Positions 1 to 8,330 of a stretch of 12,603 bases of DNA are shown here, in pieces. The position numbers and the translations under genes are program-made. This stretch comes from Hemicentrotus pulcherrimus (Eukaryota > Echinodermata > Echinoidea > Camarodonta > Strongylocentrotidae): positions 62,815 through 75,417 of the forward strand of contig BEXV01001429.1 in the NCBI GenBank assembly GCA_003118195.1, read 5' to 3'. Each line of letters opens with the position of its first letter. The first letter of the stretch is position 1. Below the pieces are notes generated by a model, which was not told where the DNA came from, did not search any database, and saw nothing but the letters and a program-made list of their open reading frames with translations.

Positions 1-1137
1 ATGTATGGTCTTCTCCTTGGAGGTTGGCTCAAAATTGGTGATAAGCAATTAAATGTTGAACATTTCATTTGTGATACTCATTTGCTGCAAAACTGTAGGC
101 TGTGTCACATTTGACACTTGTTAGATTTTGTTGACTCTCTCCTGAATATCCTTTTAGTTGTGTGACTCATCTGCAGATCTGCTATTTCTTGTATCTCATA
201 AACATGTCAATAGCACATATCAATTAAAATACTGTGATTTCAGTCGTAATTGCAAAGATGAAAACTGCTTTCTGCAAATCTAGAGATCACCGCTGAAGAT
301 GGAGGGGTTCTGTTTTGGTAGTCAAAAAATGTAGTGCTAGTACAATCTGCGCTGTACGCATCTATCAATAAATCCTGATTTATGCAACTAGCGAGGACAG
401 ATTGTGTAGCTGTGTATTGCATGGGCTTCATTGCTCAGGTTTGACTATTGGCCTCTGAATTTATTAGGGATTGATTGCTACTGGGCTGTAACACAATAGA
501 GAGGTGGACAGTAAGAAATTCATACTTTAGTCATAAAGGCTGAAAGGATTACGATGAAGTGAATTTCAAGCCTTGTTTTTCCCCTTCGCTCAATTGGGAA
601 GACTGTTTCACAGATGAAGCCGAGTTCTAATTTCTTTTTGTTTTGTTTAGCCTTGATGCCTGTCATTTTGTAGAAAGCAATTGCAATATACGTGTAAATG
701 TTATTAAATTATACATGTACTCTACTGATTATTTATTTGCAAAAAATAAACGTTAATAGGTAGGCTATTTCCTATAGTGTATTTCCCTTTGCTATTTCCC
801 CTGTCAGTATCCTTTGTTCAATTAAGTTCTTTTATTTGCTTCAATCAGGATATTTTGAGGCTGTATACTTTCACCAAACTGAACAGCTTCCATTCGGTGG
901 AAGTACTCTTTGGTTTCTTCCGTCAATGTATAAAGGTTTTTTGTATGAGAGGCTGCAAGTCATATAATTTATAGCAGTTTGGAAGAACAAAAAGAAGTGT
1001 CCTACTGTCTGTGAAGGAGATGGGTGTGTGCATCCATGTATGTGTTGAATGAAGAACACTCTTTGCCAAGCTGCGCCAGACTCTTTCACTGAAAGCAAGA
1101 CGTCAAAGAGGAAGAAAAATAGTGGCCGGGATTAGGG
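1..1137. other. AT-rich non-coding stretch, no gene seen
   Basis: Open frames here are short (65-75 codons at most), sit on both strands and show no domain or motif. A small inverted repeat (GTGTCA, 4-nt loop, TGACAC) lies at 102-117, and a perfect AP-1-type heptamer TGACTCA at 163-169. From about 1090 the plus strand becomes strongly purine-rich, leading into the minisatellite. I see nothing else that can be supported. Confidence 0.7.
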
Positions 1138-1160
1138 ATGACGGATGAAGAAAAGACTTT

Positions 1161-1605
1161 AAGATGGAAAAGAAGAAGGAAGGGGAAACAGAAAAACATC
1201 AAGATGGAGAGAAGGAAGGAAGGGGGAACAGAAAGACATCAAGATGAAGAAAAGGAAGGAAGGGGGATCAGGAAGACATCAAGATGGAGAGGGGAAAGGA
1301 AGGGGGAACATAACTACATCAAGATGGAGAGGAGAAAGATTGGGGAGAGGAGAAAGGAAGGGGAACAGAAAGGCATCAAGATGAAGAGGAAGGAGGAAGG
1401 GGGAACAGAACTACACCAAGATGGAGAGGAGAAAGATGGGGGAGAGGAGAAAGGAAGGGGAACAGAAAGGCATCAAGATGGAGAGGAAGAAGGAAGGGGG
1501 AATAGAAATACATTAAGATGGAGAGGAAGAAGGAAGGGGGAACAGAAAGACATCAAGATGGAGGGGAGAAAGGAAGGGAAACAGAAAGACATCAAGATGG
1601 AGATA
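1161..1605 (+). repeat. Purine-rich minisatellite, 40-bp unit with 57-bp variants
   Basis: Units begin with AAGATGRAGA at 1161, 1201, 1241, 1281, 1321, 1378, 1418, 1475, 1515, 1555 and 1594. Spacings are 40, 40, 40, 40, 57, 40, 57, 40, 40 and 39. A typical unit runs AAGATGGAGAGGAGAAAGGA followed by AGGGGGAACAGAAAGACATC. The plus strand is almost all A and G. The 57-bp units carry a 17-bp internal duplication of the GGAGAAAGAT/GGGGAGA segment. Blocks 1281-1377 and 1378-1474 are near copies of each other, so a 97-bp dimer (40+57) duplicated as a block. A 221-codon frame runs through the array from 1138, but it reads the same DNA repeat in successive frames because 40 is not a multiple of 3, so it is not evidence of a gene. 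Such polypurine tracts can form triplex DNA, which is inference here. Confidence 0.93.
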
Positions 1606-1653
1606 ATTTACAAGGAATATCGAATGGAGGAGGATGGGGATAGGATGAGGAAA

Positions 1654-1695
1654 GGGGAAGGGACAATCATAATAGGGGAAGGGACAATCATAATA
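1654..1695 (+). repeat. Perfect 21-bp tandem duplication
   Basis: The 21 bases at 1654-1674, starting GGGGAAGGGACAATC, are repeated exactly at 1675-1695. The pair lies just beyond the purine minisatellite and continues its G/A bias. The lack of any difference between copies suggests a recent slippage or duplication event. Confidence 0.9.
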
Positions 1696-2109
1696 GTGAG
1701 ACTAGTCTATTTTTCTGCAAGACACAACATTTTATTTATGCATGAGATTTACTGTTCAATGAAAACAGCAATGAGAAGTATTGTAACACTTTTCTGGGAT
1801 TGACCTATCAAACAGAAAAAAATATATTATTTTGAATGTAAACATTTGTTTTCTACATGTAGTTGCCTGAGTTCAGAATTTTTGTTTTTCAATCAAGATT
1901 TTAGATGACTTCTCGTGGTAATGAGAGAAACATGCCACACCATCAGCCCACGCTGAAGAGAGATTACATGTACAGTGTACATGTATCCTCTGATCTATCT
2001 AGGTCTTTAAATCTGTGTATCTCACGGATTTGGGAAACGCTGATTTCCTCACTACTGCTACAGCCCCTGCACAAGGCTAATAGTTCCTGACTTATATCCA
2101 GCATATGTA
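1696..2109. other. Non-coding stretch with a 21-nt palindrome
   Basis: No gene is seen. Open frames at 1905-2090 (plus) and 1964-2149 (minus) overlap each other and show no motif. Positions 1965-1985 are a perfect inverted repeat: TACATGTACA, a single G, then TGTACATGTA. It is built from the ACATGT palindrome that is over-represented throughout the window. Confidence 0.65.
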
Positions 2110-2572
2110 TATGTACATTATACGTAACTGCAGTGTAGTCTGCAGTCACAAGCCTTTGTCAGATGTCAATTCTAATGGATAACAGAGTGTCTGCAATGTA
2201 AGACTACATGTTTGCAAACTGCATGATCTAGTGCACAATATAGGCACTGTAGTTTAGCTCCTCCTGACACAGCCAGAGTCAGACAGAGCTAGGCTCGTCT
2301 CAAGCCTTTGTGGAATTGTGCCATTTAGAGATTTAGAGTCTGAACTGTCAGGCTATTTTGACTGCACTGTCTACTGCACACCAAAGGCTCTGTAATTTAG
2401 CTACATGTACACCTGACACAGCCAGAGACTGATAGAGCTAGTTAGAGCTAGGCTCGGCTCAAGGCTCTGTGAAATTGTGGTTAAGTGTCAAATCAGAGTC
2501 TGTACCTGCAGACTAACAGCAAGGCATATTATTCTATTCATAGATATACATCGTCTACTGCATACAGATTCA
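2110..2572. repeat. Decayed tandem repeat, about three copies
   Basis: Three diverged copies can be aligned. The shared mark CAAGCCTTTGT (third copy CAAGGCTCTGT) falls at 2149, 2301 and 2460. The clearest pair starts at 2244 (GCACTGTAGTTTAGCTCC) and 2387 (GCTCTGTAATTTAGCTAC). Both then contain CCTGACACAGCCAGAG, AGAGCTAGGCTCG and AGAGTCTG at matching offsets. The first copy is the most diverged and is recognised by AGAGTGTCTG and CTAGTGCACA. The third carries extra sequence before GTCTACTGCATACAGA near 2554. Frames are interrupted, so the unit does not look coding. It could be a local tandem array or three fragments of one dispersed family. Confidence 0.7.
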
Positions 2573-3578
2573 CTTAGCTTGATATTCTGTAGACCCGGCC
2601 AGGCAATATTTTAGAATTGACAGATACCCTTGGCTTGTGGATCAAACACATTAATAGCAGTTAACCTTGTAAGAGATGCAAACGACATCCTGTCATACTA
2701 CTTGTGAAAGTATTTTATCAGGTTGATACTATCTTATACAAATACAATACTTTTTTAACATGTTATTGAACTTGGCTTGGATTTATTGACCCAATATGCT
2801 ATATGGAGCACAACAGAGCACACACAAAGGACTCAAAGGAGTGGTGAGAGATAAAGCTTCCAAAAGCTCCAAAAGGGCTCTTGTAAAAAAAAAAATCAAA
2901 TACTTTAACATCACTGTTAGAAAATTGCACTTATATGACACCAACTCCAAAAAGAGGTCCTGCTAACAGGAAAAGCATTGCACTGGCTATGTACATGTAC
3001 ATTTAACATTTATATACGTGTTGTGCAAAAATGAATTCAGTTATATCAAAGATATGGCATGTCTCTATTTTTACATATTGTGATAGTGGAATCTGCTGTT
3101 GGGTCCGAAACAGAGTTGTGGAAAACCATATTTAAAACATAATTGGCTTGTACCTCTGATTATTTTACATAATCGCCCACCAGCTCCTCACATGATTTCC
3201 ACCAACGTAATTCAATTACGATTCCTGATGATTTTTTTTTGTAAAGGTAAAAAACGGTTACCTAAACAGTGCACACTGTAGATGACCTTGTTTGTTTCTA
3301 ATCATGCAAAGAGAGCAATTTCTCTTCTTCCTTTTTTTTCTTTTAAAACTTCCGCAGGAGAAGAGAGAAAATATCCACCTTCCTATTCTCCCCAGCCCAA
3401 AGCTTCCTATGTCAATAGAAGCAATTAGAGTGTAGCAAGGTCCTGTAAAACTGCCAAATCTGAAGCAGACACAGCCGCCAATCCCTGCTGTAGTCTAGAG
3501 ATTTGAGCTGCATTAACACTGCAACCAAATATTGGTTTCGTATAGATCTACATGTATAGCAACTACTACCAAACAGTG
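2573..3578. other. Non-coding stretch, no gene seen
   Basis: This stretch holds an 11-A run at 2885-2895, scattered T runs and one short frame at 3099-3281 with no motif. A pyrimidine tract followed by CGCAG at 3317-3357 resembles a 3' splice site. The 26 codons open after it have no recognisable content and no good donor follows. The tract also pairs imperfectly with the purine stretch at 3357-3370. Confidence 0.6.
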
Positions 3579-3690
3579 CAACAACAACAACAAAATTGAA
3601 ATATTAAAAAAACCCACCTCAGGGGTGTGTTTTTTTAAACGCCCACTGAAGTTTTACCGTTTTTTTGCAATGTAAAAGCGAACTTCGGTG
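3579..3690. repeat. (CAA)5 run and two adjacent hairpins
   Basis: Five CAA triplets lie at 3579-3593. An inverted repeat follows, with arms 3604-3618 and 3624-3638, 15 bp with one mismatch, built from A7/T7 and CCCACC/GGTGTG around a 5-nt loop. A second pair of arms, CACTGAAGTT at 3644-3653 and AACTTCGGTG at 3681-3690, is 10 bp with one G:T pair and a 27-nt loop. No flanking target duplication was recognised. The short lengths mean chance is possible, especially for the A/T-based first hairpin. Confidence 0.6.
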
Positions 3691-4044
3691 AGATACCGGT
3701 TATTTGTCATGTGACTCTCCTCAATCCCATGCTACATATGCAGGGTATGAAGGGCACCGAAGAGTCGTGCATGTGCCTTTCTAGCCCCGTTTTTCTGTTT
3801 TTCAGCCGTTTTTCATAAGGTTTTTTCTAGTAGTGTAAATGGTAGAGTCTAAAAATCAATGTTTTTTCAAAACAGTCTTTAGGGATGTGTAAATGAGCCT
3901 TTGGTTTATGACCTGGATTGGGAAGTTCACGATTTGTGACTTTCTTGAGGAGTGAAGGACGTTTTAATATTGTATGTTTGCAGGTTTTAGTGTCACAGGG
4001 AAGGTGATAGACTTGTTGAATCTCTTCACAATTGATTCTGTGTT
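3691..4044. other. Non-coding stretch, no gene seen
   Basis: T-rich sequence with several T5-T6 runs between 3780 and 3870. No open frame of note lies on either strand and no repeat was recognised. Confidence 0.6.
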
Positions 4045-4285
4045 CTCACTCCTTGTCTGGATCAGTGATACAATCTTTGTTGAACTTCATCACAACCTTG
4101 TGAAATATCGGTAGTCAATATAAATTTTTTTTCTTCAGTTTTGACACCTTGTCTGACATTGCGATAAGATCTAAGCTGAAACTGTATCACAACTTTTGCA
4201 ATTTCTATAGTCCAGACGATTTGCTCTGTCTTAACATCTTGTCTGCATGCTGATAACATCTTAGCAGAAGTTACTTACCTGAAGA
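4045..4285 (-). repeat. Decayed 90-96 bp tandem repeat, open on minus strand
   Basis: The plus-strand mark CCTTGTCTG falls at 4051, 4147 and, with one change, 4237. That gives spacings of 96 and 90 bp. The first two copies also share GATACAATCT/GATAAGATCT and ATCACAACCTTGTG/ATCACAACTTTTGC at matching offsets. Both spacings are multiples of three, and the minus strand is open from 4259 down to 4062. It therefore reads as a 65-residue peptide with two diverged repeats of 30 and about 32 residues, beginning RQDVKTE and RQGVKTE. A stop lies in frame just upstream of the Met. I do not recognise the repeat in any protein family. It could be a remnant of a coding repeat or a non-coding minisatellite that happens to be open. 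Confidence 0.65.
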
Positions 4286-5410
4286 AAGTGAGTCTACCTG
4301 TTGATCATATAATACATTTCGTTCATCAAAGCAATAAAGAGATAAAGGTCATAACATCAGTATTTTATTCGAGCCTAAATAGTGGATTTGAAAGGGTATA
4401 TCATTTTCTTGAAAAAGAAGCTATACTTTTATTAGATTGTATGATGTGTACCGACCCCCCTGAACCCCCCAAACTGTTTAAACTTGCAGGGGCGGCCCAT
4501 TAATTCATAGAGCTAAAATGCGCTCTGCTCTTCTTGTTGAATGAAGTAAACAATATGATCATCTCGTATTCAAGCTAATTTTAACTTACCCTTGAAAATT
4601 AAGATTTTACAGTGGCTTGTAACTTAAACAGAAATTCTTTATTTACCGTATTCTTTAAAAAAAAAAAGTTGTATTCTTGTCTTCATGTCTAATCTAATTT
4701 ATAGTACCTCATCAGTGTCAGAATAGATAGAAAGTGTTCATGTAGGCAATAAGAAAGATTTTGTTTATCTTTTCATTATCCGGCGTGATTAACTATACAA
4801 ACAGTTACTCTGATCAAGGAGAAATCAGAGAAAAAAGGTTTCTGGAAAGATCTTGTCAAAGAAATAGTGGGGTCCCTTAATTTTTTTCTTCTGCCTGCAT
4901 GGGTACCATACTTAATCAGGAGACGCCGCAGGATTTGACTAGGGCTGGAAGTCCACTTATCGCAGTGTCATCAAATTACTCCTGCCTTGCTGAACTGAGC
5001 TCAAAATCGCATGCAGAATTTGGCAGTAGCTAGACAAGCTCTTGTTTCTCTCGATTTGAGCCAGGGTTAGAGCCCTGTTTGCAAGGAGCAAGTTCAAGCG
5101 TGGTTCCTTGGTACTCCTTTACAGTCAATAACAGGTATCTTCGTAAATTTATAAGAATGTTTGTTTGCAGTACGATGTGTATAATTTGTGTGTTTACATT
5201 TAGGCCTACGTATCTGTTTGGCTTTTGCTGTGAAAGTAATTTGTTGTATGTTGTTCTGGATGTGTGCATTCACACTTAAGAAAAGTGAGATTTATTTCAT
5301 AGTTGACAATCTCACTTTGCATCCAATCACACATGGAATGAATGACTTGTTTCTGCTGAATTTCATGTGCATACATAGCGCATGACAAATAATTCAGTAG
5401 AATTGTCATG
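4286..5410. other. Non-coding stretch, no gene seen
   Basis: Several 60-80 codon frames occur on both strands and overlap one another between 5030 and 5409, as expected by chance in AT-rich DNA. No motif was recognised in any. Two C6 runs lie near 4454-4472 and an A10-class run near 4660. A TAGGCCTA palindrome is at 5201-5208. Confidence 0.6.
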
Positions 5411-5512
5411 AAATTTAAATTGCAATCAGAAACTCTCTACATTGTAAGTAGTAAGACTTTTCACAAGAGGAAAAGAGGTATCTGATTGCGATTAAAAATT
5501 ATGTTTAAATTT
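5411..5512. repeat. Short inverted repeat, possible decayed miniature element
   Basis: Arms ATTGCAATCAGA at 5419-5430 and TCTGATTGCGAT at 5481-5492 pair with one mismatch across a 50-nt loop. Outside them AAATTTAAA (5411-5419) and TTTAAATTT (5504-5512) are also complementary. Further out, TCACACATGGA (5328-5338) and TCCATGTGTGA (5545-5555) are perfectly complementary. The nested arrangement could be the eroded ends of a small inverted-repeat transposon. The spacings are asymmetric and no target duplication is visible, so this is weakly supported. Confidence 0.4.
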
Positions 5513-5848
5513 GTTTATTTTTTTTAATATTAATCTTGCCTTGCTCCATGTGTGAATGACCCTAATGTTAGCTTTGACAATCACAGGAATAGACAAGTGT
5601 GTTTACATTGGCACACTGACGAAAAGTCTCAATTTTGTCTTCTCTCTACTGTATCTGTTTGATGAGAGGAAATTGTAGCTTTGTTTGGATGTTCATGTAG
5701 ACCACCACTTGACAAATTTGATCCAATATTTCAAGTAGTTTTGATTTGTAACCTTTTCTAAGGATAGAGTTGCATGGTGAATTCTATTTGGAGGAGACTT
5801 GAAGGATATATTACTTGTATTTTGAACATAATTCATCAATGTGATACA

Positions 5849-6073
5849 CACTATGAACATGACGGACAAAGAAAGCGGACAAAATAAACACTTCCTCAGG
5901 TAGACAAAGGAACATGCTTTCACTGCTATTGTGTAAAATTGTGTAGAACAGGTAAATATGTATGTGACAACTGTTCTACACATTTTTACATAATAGCAGT
6001 GAAAGCATGTTCCTTTGTCTACCTGAGGAACTGTATATTTTGTCCGCTTTCTTTTTCCGTCATGTTCATAGTG
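5849..6073. mobile_element. CACTA (EnSpm)-type foldback miniature element
   Basis: The arms at 5849-5951 and 5971-6073 are each 103 bp. They are complementary with five mismatches and no gaps, around a 19-nt loop (5952-5970). The element begins CACTATGAACATGACGGA and ends with the complement, ...TTCATAGTG. Termini CACTA...TAGTG are the hallmark of the CACTA/EnSpm DNA-transposon superfamily, which makes 3-bp target duplications. The 3 bp immediately outside are ACA on both sides (5846-5848 and 6074-6076), and the arms stop matching exactly there. There is no transposase and no room for one, so this would be a non-autonomous, mobilised-in-trans foldback element of 225 bp. About 95% arm identity points to a young insertion. 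If transcribed, it would fold into a hairpin with a perfect 39-bp core. The Chapaev group, which also ends in CAC, makes 4-bp duplications, and the 4-bp flanks here do not match. Confidence 0.78.
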
Positions 6074-6076
6074 ACA

Positions 6077-6466
6077 GGTGTCTGCTAGCCTGTTTAAACT
6101 ATGAGAAATTTATACGAAACTTATAGAGAAACTTCATATCAAGAATCATCATAAAGCGAAAAGGGCGTACAGACTAGATTAACATTGTGTGAAGAATGTT
6201 GTATAAATGAATTAGTTTTGAAGACGTCGGTTGACATGAAAGCTGGCAAATCGTAAGTGCGCAATCATTTTATTCCCGCGCTGTTATACAATTTTTCTAA
6301 GTTACAACATTCAGACTTGAACGAAACACTGATTCTCCTTTCAAGCTTTTTTTCAAGACGATGCTCAACATGCATTCAGACGTTCAGACTATATGATTCT
6401 CGTATGTGCTGTTGTCAGTGTAGTATTGAAACACTCTTGTTTCATCCGACAGTGAAGTTGCAGAAA
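6077..6466. other. Non-coding stretch, no gene seen
   Basis: A 73-codon frame starting at 6257 has no recognisable motif or codon signal. No repeat was recognised between the foldback element and the GATT microsatellite. Confidence 0.6.
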
Positions 6467-6493
6467 TTGATTTATTGATTGATTGATTTATTT
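6467..6493. repeat. Imperfect TTGA/TTTA tetranucleotide microsatellite
   Basis: Six to seven TTGA or TTTA units in a row, including three TTGA in succession at 6475-6486. Microsatellite tails like this often cap SINE or LINE 3' ends in invertebrates. The adjacent sequence from 6494 (CTGACGTTTATAAAGGGTAG) might be such an element on the minus strand, but I cannot identify one. Confidence 0.7.
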
Positions 6494-6941
6494 CTGACGT
6501 TTATAAAGGGTAGCACATTTTCACCAATAATGTTGGTCTTCCATAAGGTCTGTTTGGGAAAGTCAAAATGCAAATAAAATCATGAATACAAGCTCACTAC
6601 AGTAACAGAAAGATACACACATGAAAATAGGTACATATATTCAATGGTATCCTTGCATAAGTTGCAATAAATGTGGATCTTTAAAACTTTGCATATTTAT
6701 AATGTCTATTACATACATGTCTGGACGCTAATTTTATTTTAACTCATGTTAATTACCCTCTTTTTATCAATACAAGGGAATGTCAGTGTGAACAGGCTTT
6801 GTCTTGGCTTCTGTCTGGTGAGATCTATTGGGCCCTAATTAATTAGCAGTCAGTACTCAACACTAACTAACCTGGCAATCATGCATTGTTGTGTTAGACA
6901 ACACACCATTCTGAACATGTACACTGTTTATGTAGTTTCAG
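6494..6941. other. Non-coding stretch, no gene seen
   Basis: AT-rich sequence without a usable frame. Two overlapping branch-point-like CTAAC motifs occur near 6863-6870, and TTTATGTAGTTTCAG ends at 6941. These could belong to a 3' splice site for the possible exon that follows, although the branch-to-acceptor distance of about 75 nt is long. Confidence 0.5.
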
Positions 6942-7047
6942 CCCTAGACAAAAATCTTTAGTTTCTGATATGGACGGGTGTTCGGCTGAGACTACCTCTG
7001 GCCCCACTGACCGCCTCTATACTAAGACTGAAGTATATACCGTACAG
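6942..7047 (+). other. Possible coding exon, weak
   Basis: This is the only stretch that looks exon-like. From an ATG at 6970 (G at -3 and at +4, a good start context) the frame runs 26 codons as MDGCSAETTSGPTDRLYTK and onward. It ends exactly at CAG followed by GTTAGT, an acceptable 5' splice site at 7048. The 78 coding bases are about 53% G+C, clearly richer than the surrounding DNA. The frame is also open upstream to about 6895, past a TTTCAG at 6936-6941. It could therefore be a first coding exon or an internal one. A second, stronger donor sequence (AAA then GTAAGT) lies at 7141, but the frame has stopped before it. The peptide matches no family I know. Motifs this short arise by chance in 12 kb. 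Confidence 0.22.
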
Positions 7048-8061
7048 GTTAGTGAGGGGAGGTTATGCAATACAGTTTGTGTGTGATTGCCAATCTCGTC
7101 ACACTCTGTAGCTTCAAGAAAACGGACAGCTTAGCTGAAAGTAAGTCTGTTTATTTTGATGTTTTACAATGATGTTTTATGTTATTTTTATAGTACCGGT
7201 ATATGAAAATTAGTACCATTTCTTTCAGATCATAATTTTTTTTTAATCAATAAATTAAGTCTAGATAAAGAAAAATGTGAGGGCAAGCTTCCCGCCGGAT
7301 TTCCCCCACATGAACTGCTATAATTGTATACACATTACACAAATTACATCCATATGCCCACAAAGAATTTTGTATTTTGATATGTTGGAGTCTTAAAATG
7401 TCACCTTGTGTTAGCTTTAGAACTTTTCTCAAATCAAAGGATCCATACATTTGAGCACTTGTTGCATATGATTATGGATGTCCTTCCATCCACCTCTTTC
7501 TTCCAGTGCCTACATGTTGATGAATTTGTAAAGCGTGACGCAAAATAGCGATGCGATGTGAATAGGTGTACTCTGCAGCTTTCAGAAGAATAAAATCCAT
7601 ATTCCGTGCACTGTGCATGGCCAACGTAACAAATATCGTGACCGTGCCTCCTGTCATTCTCCTTACATTGTGATATGAAAATAAATTATGGCAAACTTTG
7701 CAAGGCCAATTACATATACAGGAGCTGGTACATGTACTGCATACACTGCAGAGTGGTTGAGGATTTTAGGTGTTGCTGTATGTAAACATGTAAATGTACA
7801 GTGTGCAAATGCTTAAAATCACTAAAAAATGCTTAATGCACACAATTCTTAGACATTAAAAATGATACAAGACAAAAGAAAAACAAAGACAAAACAAGAG
7901 AGGAATAAACCAAGCAAATATGTAAATGTTTTGACAACTCTCTTTACTTTCTATATTTTTTCGTGGCTACATGTAGGTATTTGAGATCCGTTTCTTTTCG
8001 TGTTTTGTTGTGTTTTAAAAATTTGAAACAGCTAGAGATTTTGCCTAATGTACATGTAATT
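7048..8061. other. Non-coding stretch with an A-rich tract
   Basis: Short frames on the minus strand at 7247-7450 and 7472-7657 show no motif. Positions about 7850-7915 are A-rich on the plus strand (AAAGAAAAACAAAGACAAAA and similar), low complexity and possibly an old poly(A)-type tail. A 7-bp inverted repeat GTGTGCA (7801-7807) and TGCACAC (7837-7843) encloses two copies of AATGCTTA. Confidence 0.6.
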
Positions 8062-8330
8062 AACAATAATAATAATAACAATGATAGTTGGTTCTTGTAT
8101 AGTGCTTGTCTCTGTCAGACTAGACGCTCCTCTTGCTGCCATTATGACACTAGTATTTCAAGGAATTAGGCTCACTCCTGCAAGGTACATGTACCCTATT
8201 AACTCACCTGGGTCAAGCATGGCAAATGTAAATAAACGTCTTGCCAGACATACGTGCCGTGGCAGGACTCCAACAGCGAACCATGTCATCAACAGTCCGG
8301 TGACGTATCCGCTAGAGCATTACACCCCCA
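8062..8330 (-). mobile_element. Decayed tRNA-derived SINE
   Basis: Read on the minus strand, the element starts near 8330 with a tRNA-like head. The A box reads TGCTCTAGCGG (8319-8309), close to the tRNA form TGGTCTAGCGG. The B box reads TGTTGGAGTCC (8275-8265), two changes from GGTTCGANTCC. Their spacing suits an internal RNA polymerase III promoter. The body follows, including CCCAGGTGAGTTAATAGGGT around 8213-8194, which I recall as common in marine-invertebrate SINEs. The element ends in an (ATT)n tail, seen on the plus strand as AAC/AAT triplets at 8062-8082. AACAAT at 8062-8067 and 8333-8338 could be a partial target duplication. The B-box changes suggest it is old and silent. The exact SINE family was not identified. 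A 106-codon plus-strand frame across it is chance. Confidence 0.65.

Noticed and set aside
1161..1605. CRISPR array
   Set aside because: Units are contiguous, purine-only and variable throughout, with no unique spacers; the genome context is eukaryotic.
1138..1803. 221-codon open frame as a protein-coding gene
   Set aside because: Most of it lies in a 40-bp purine repeat read in rotating frames; there is no domain, and stop avoidance follows from composition.
3317..3357. 3' splice site (pyrimidine tract then CGCAG)
   Set aside because: The following 26 open codons have no recognisable content and no donor follows; such tracts are common in T-rich DNA.
4270..4292. Splice donors CAG/GTAAGT (minus) and AAA/GTGAGT (plus)
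   Set aside because: Several GTAAGT-type hexamers are expected by chance in this length, and neither is joined to a coding-like segment.
5693..5983. 96-codon frame on the minus strand
   Set aside because: It runs into the foldback element and ends inside its second arm; no domain is seen.
6237..6260. ATG-initiated six-codon exon before GTAAGT
   Set aside because: Too short and no supporting composition; chance level.
6494..6600. SINE or LINE 3' end next to the TTGA microsatellite
   Set aside because: The adjacency is suggestive, but no head, promoter box or reverse-transcriptase remnant could be found.
8265..8319. A functional tRNA gene
   Set aside because: A and B boxes are present but the B box is mutated, there is no closed acceptor stem or T stem, and the sequence continues into a SINE body and tail.
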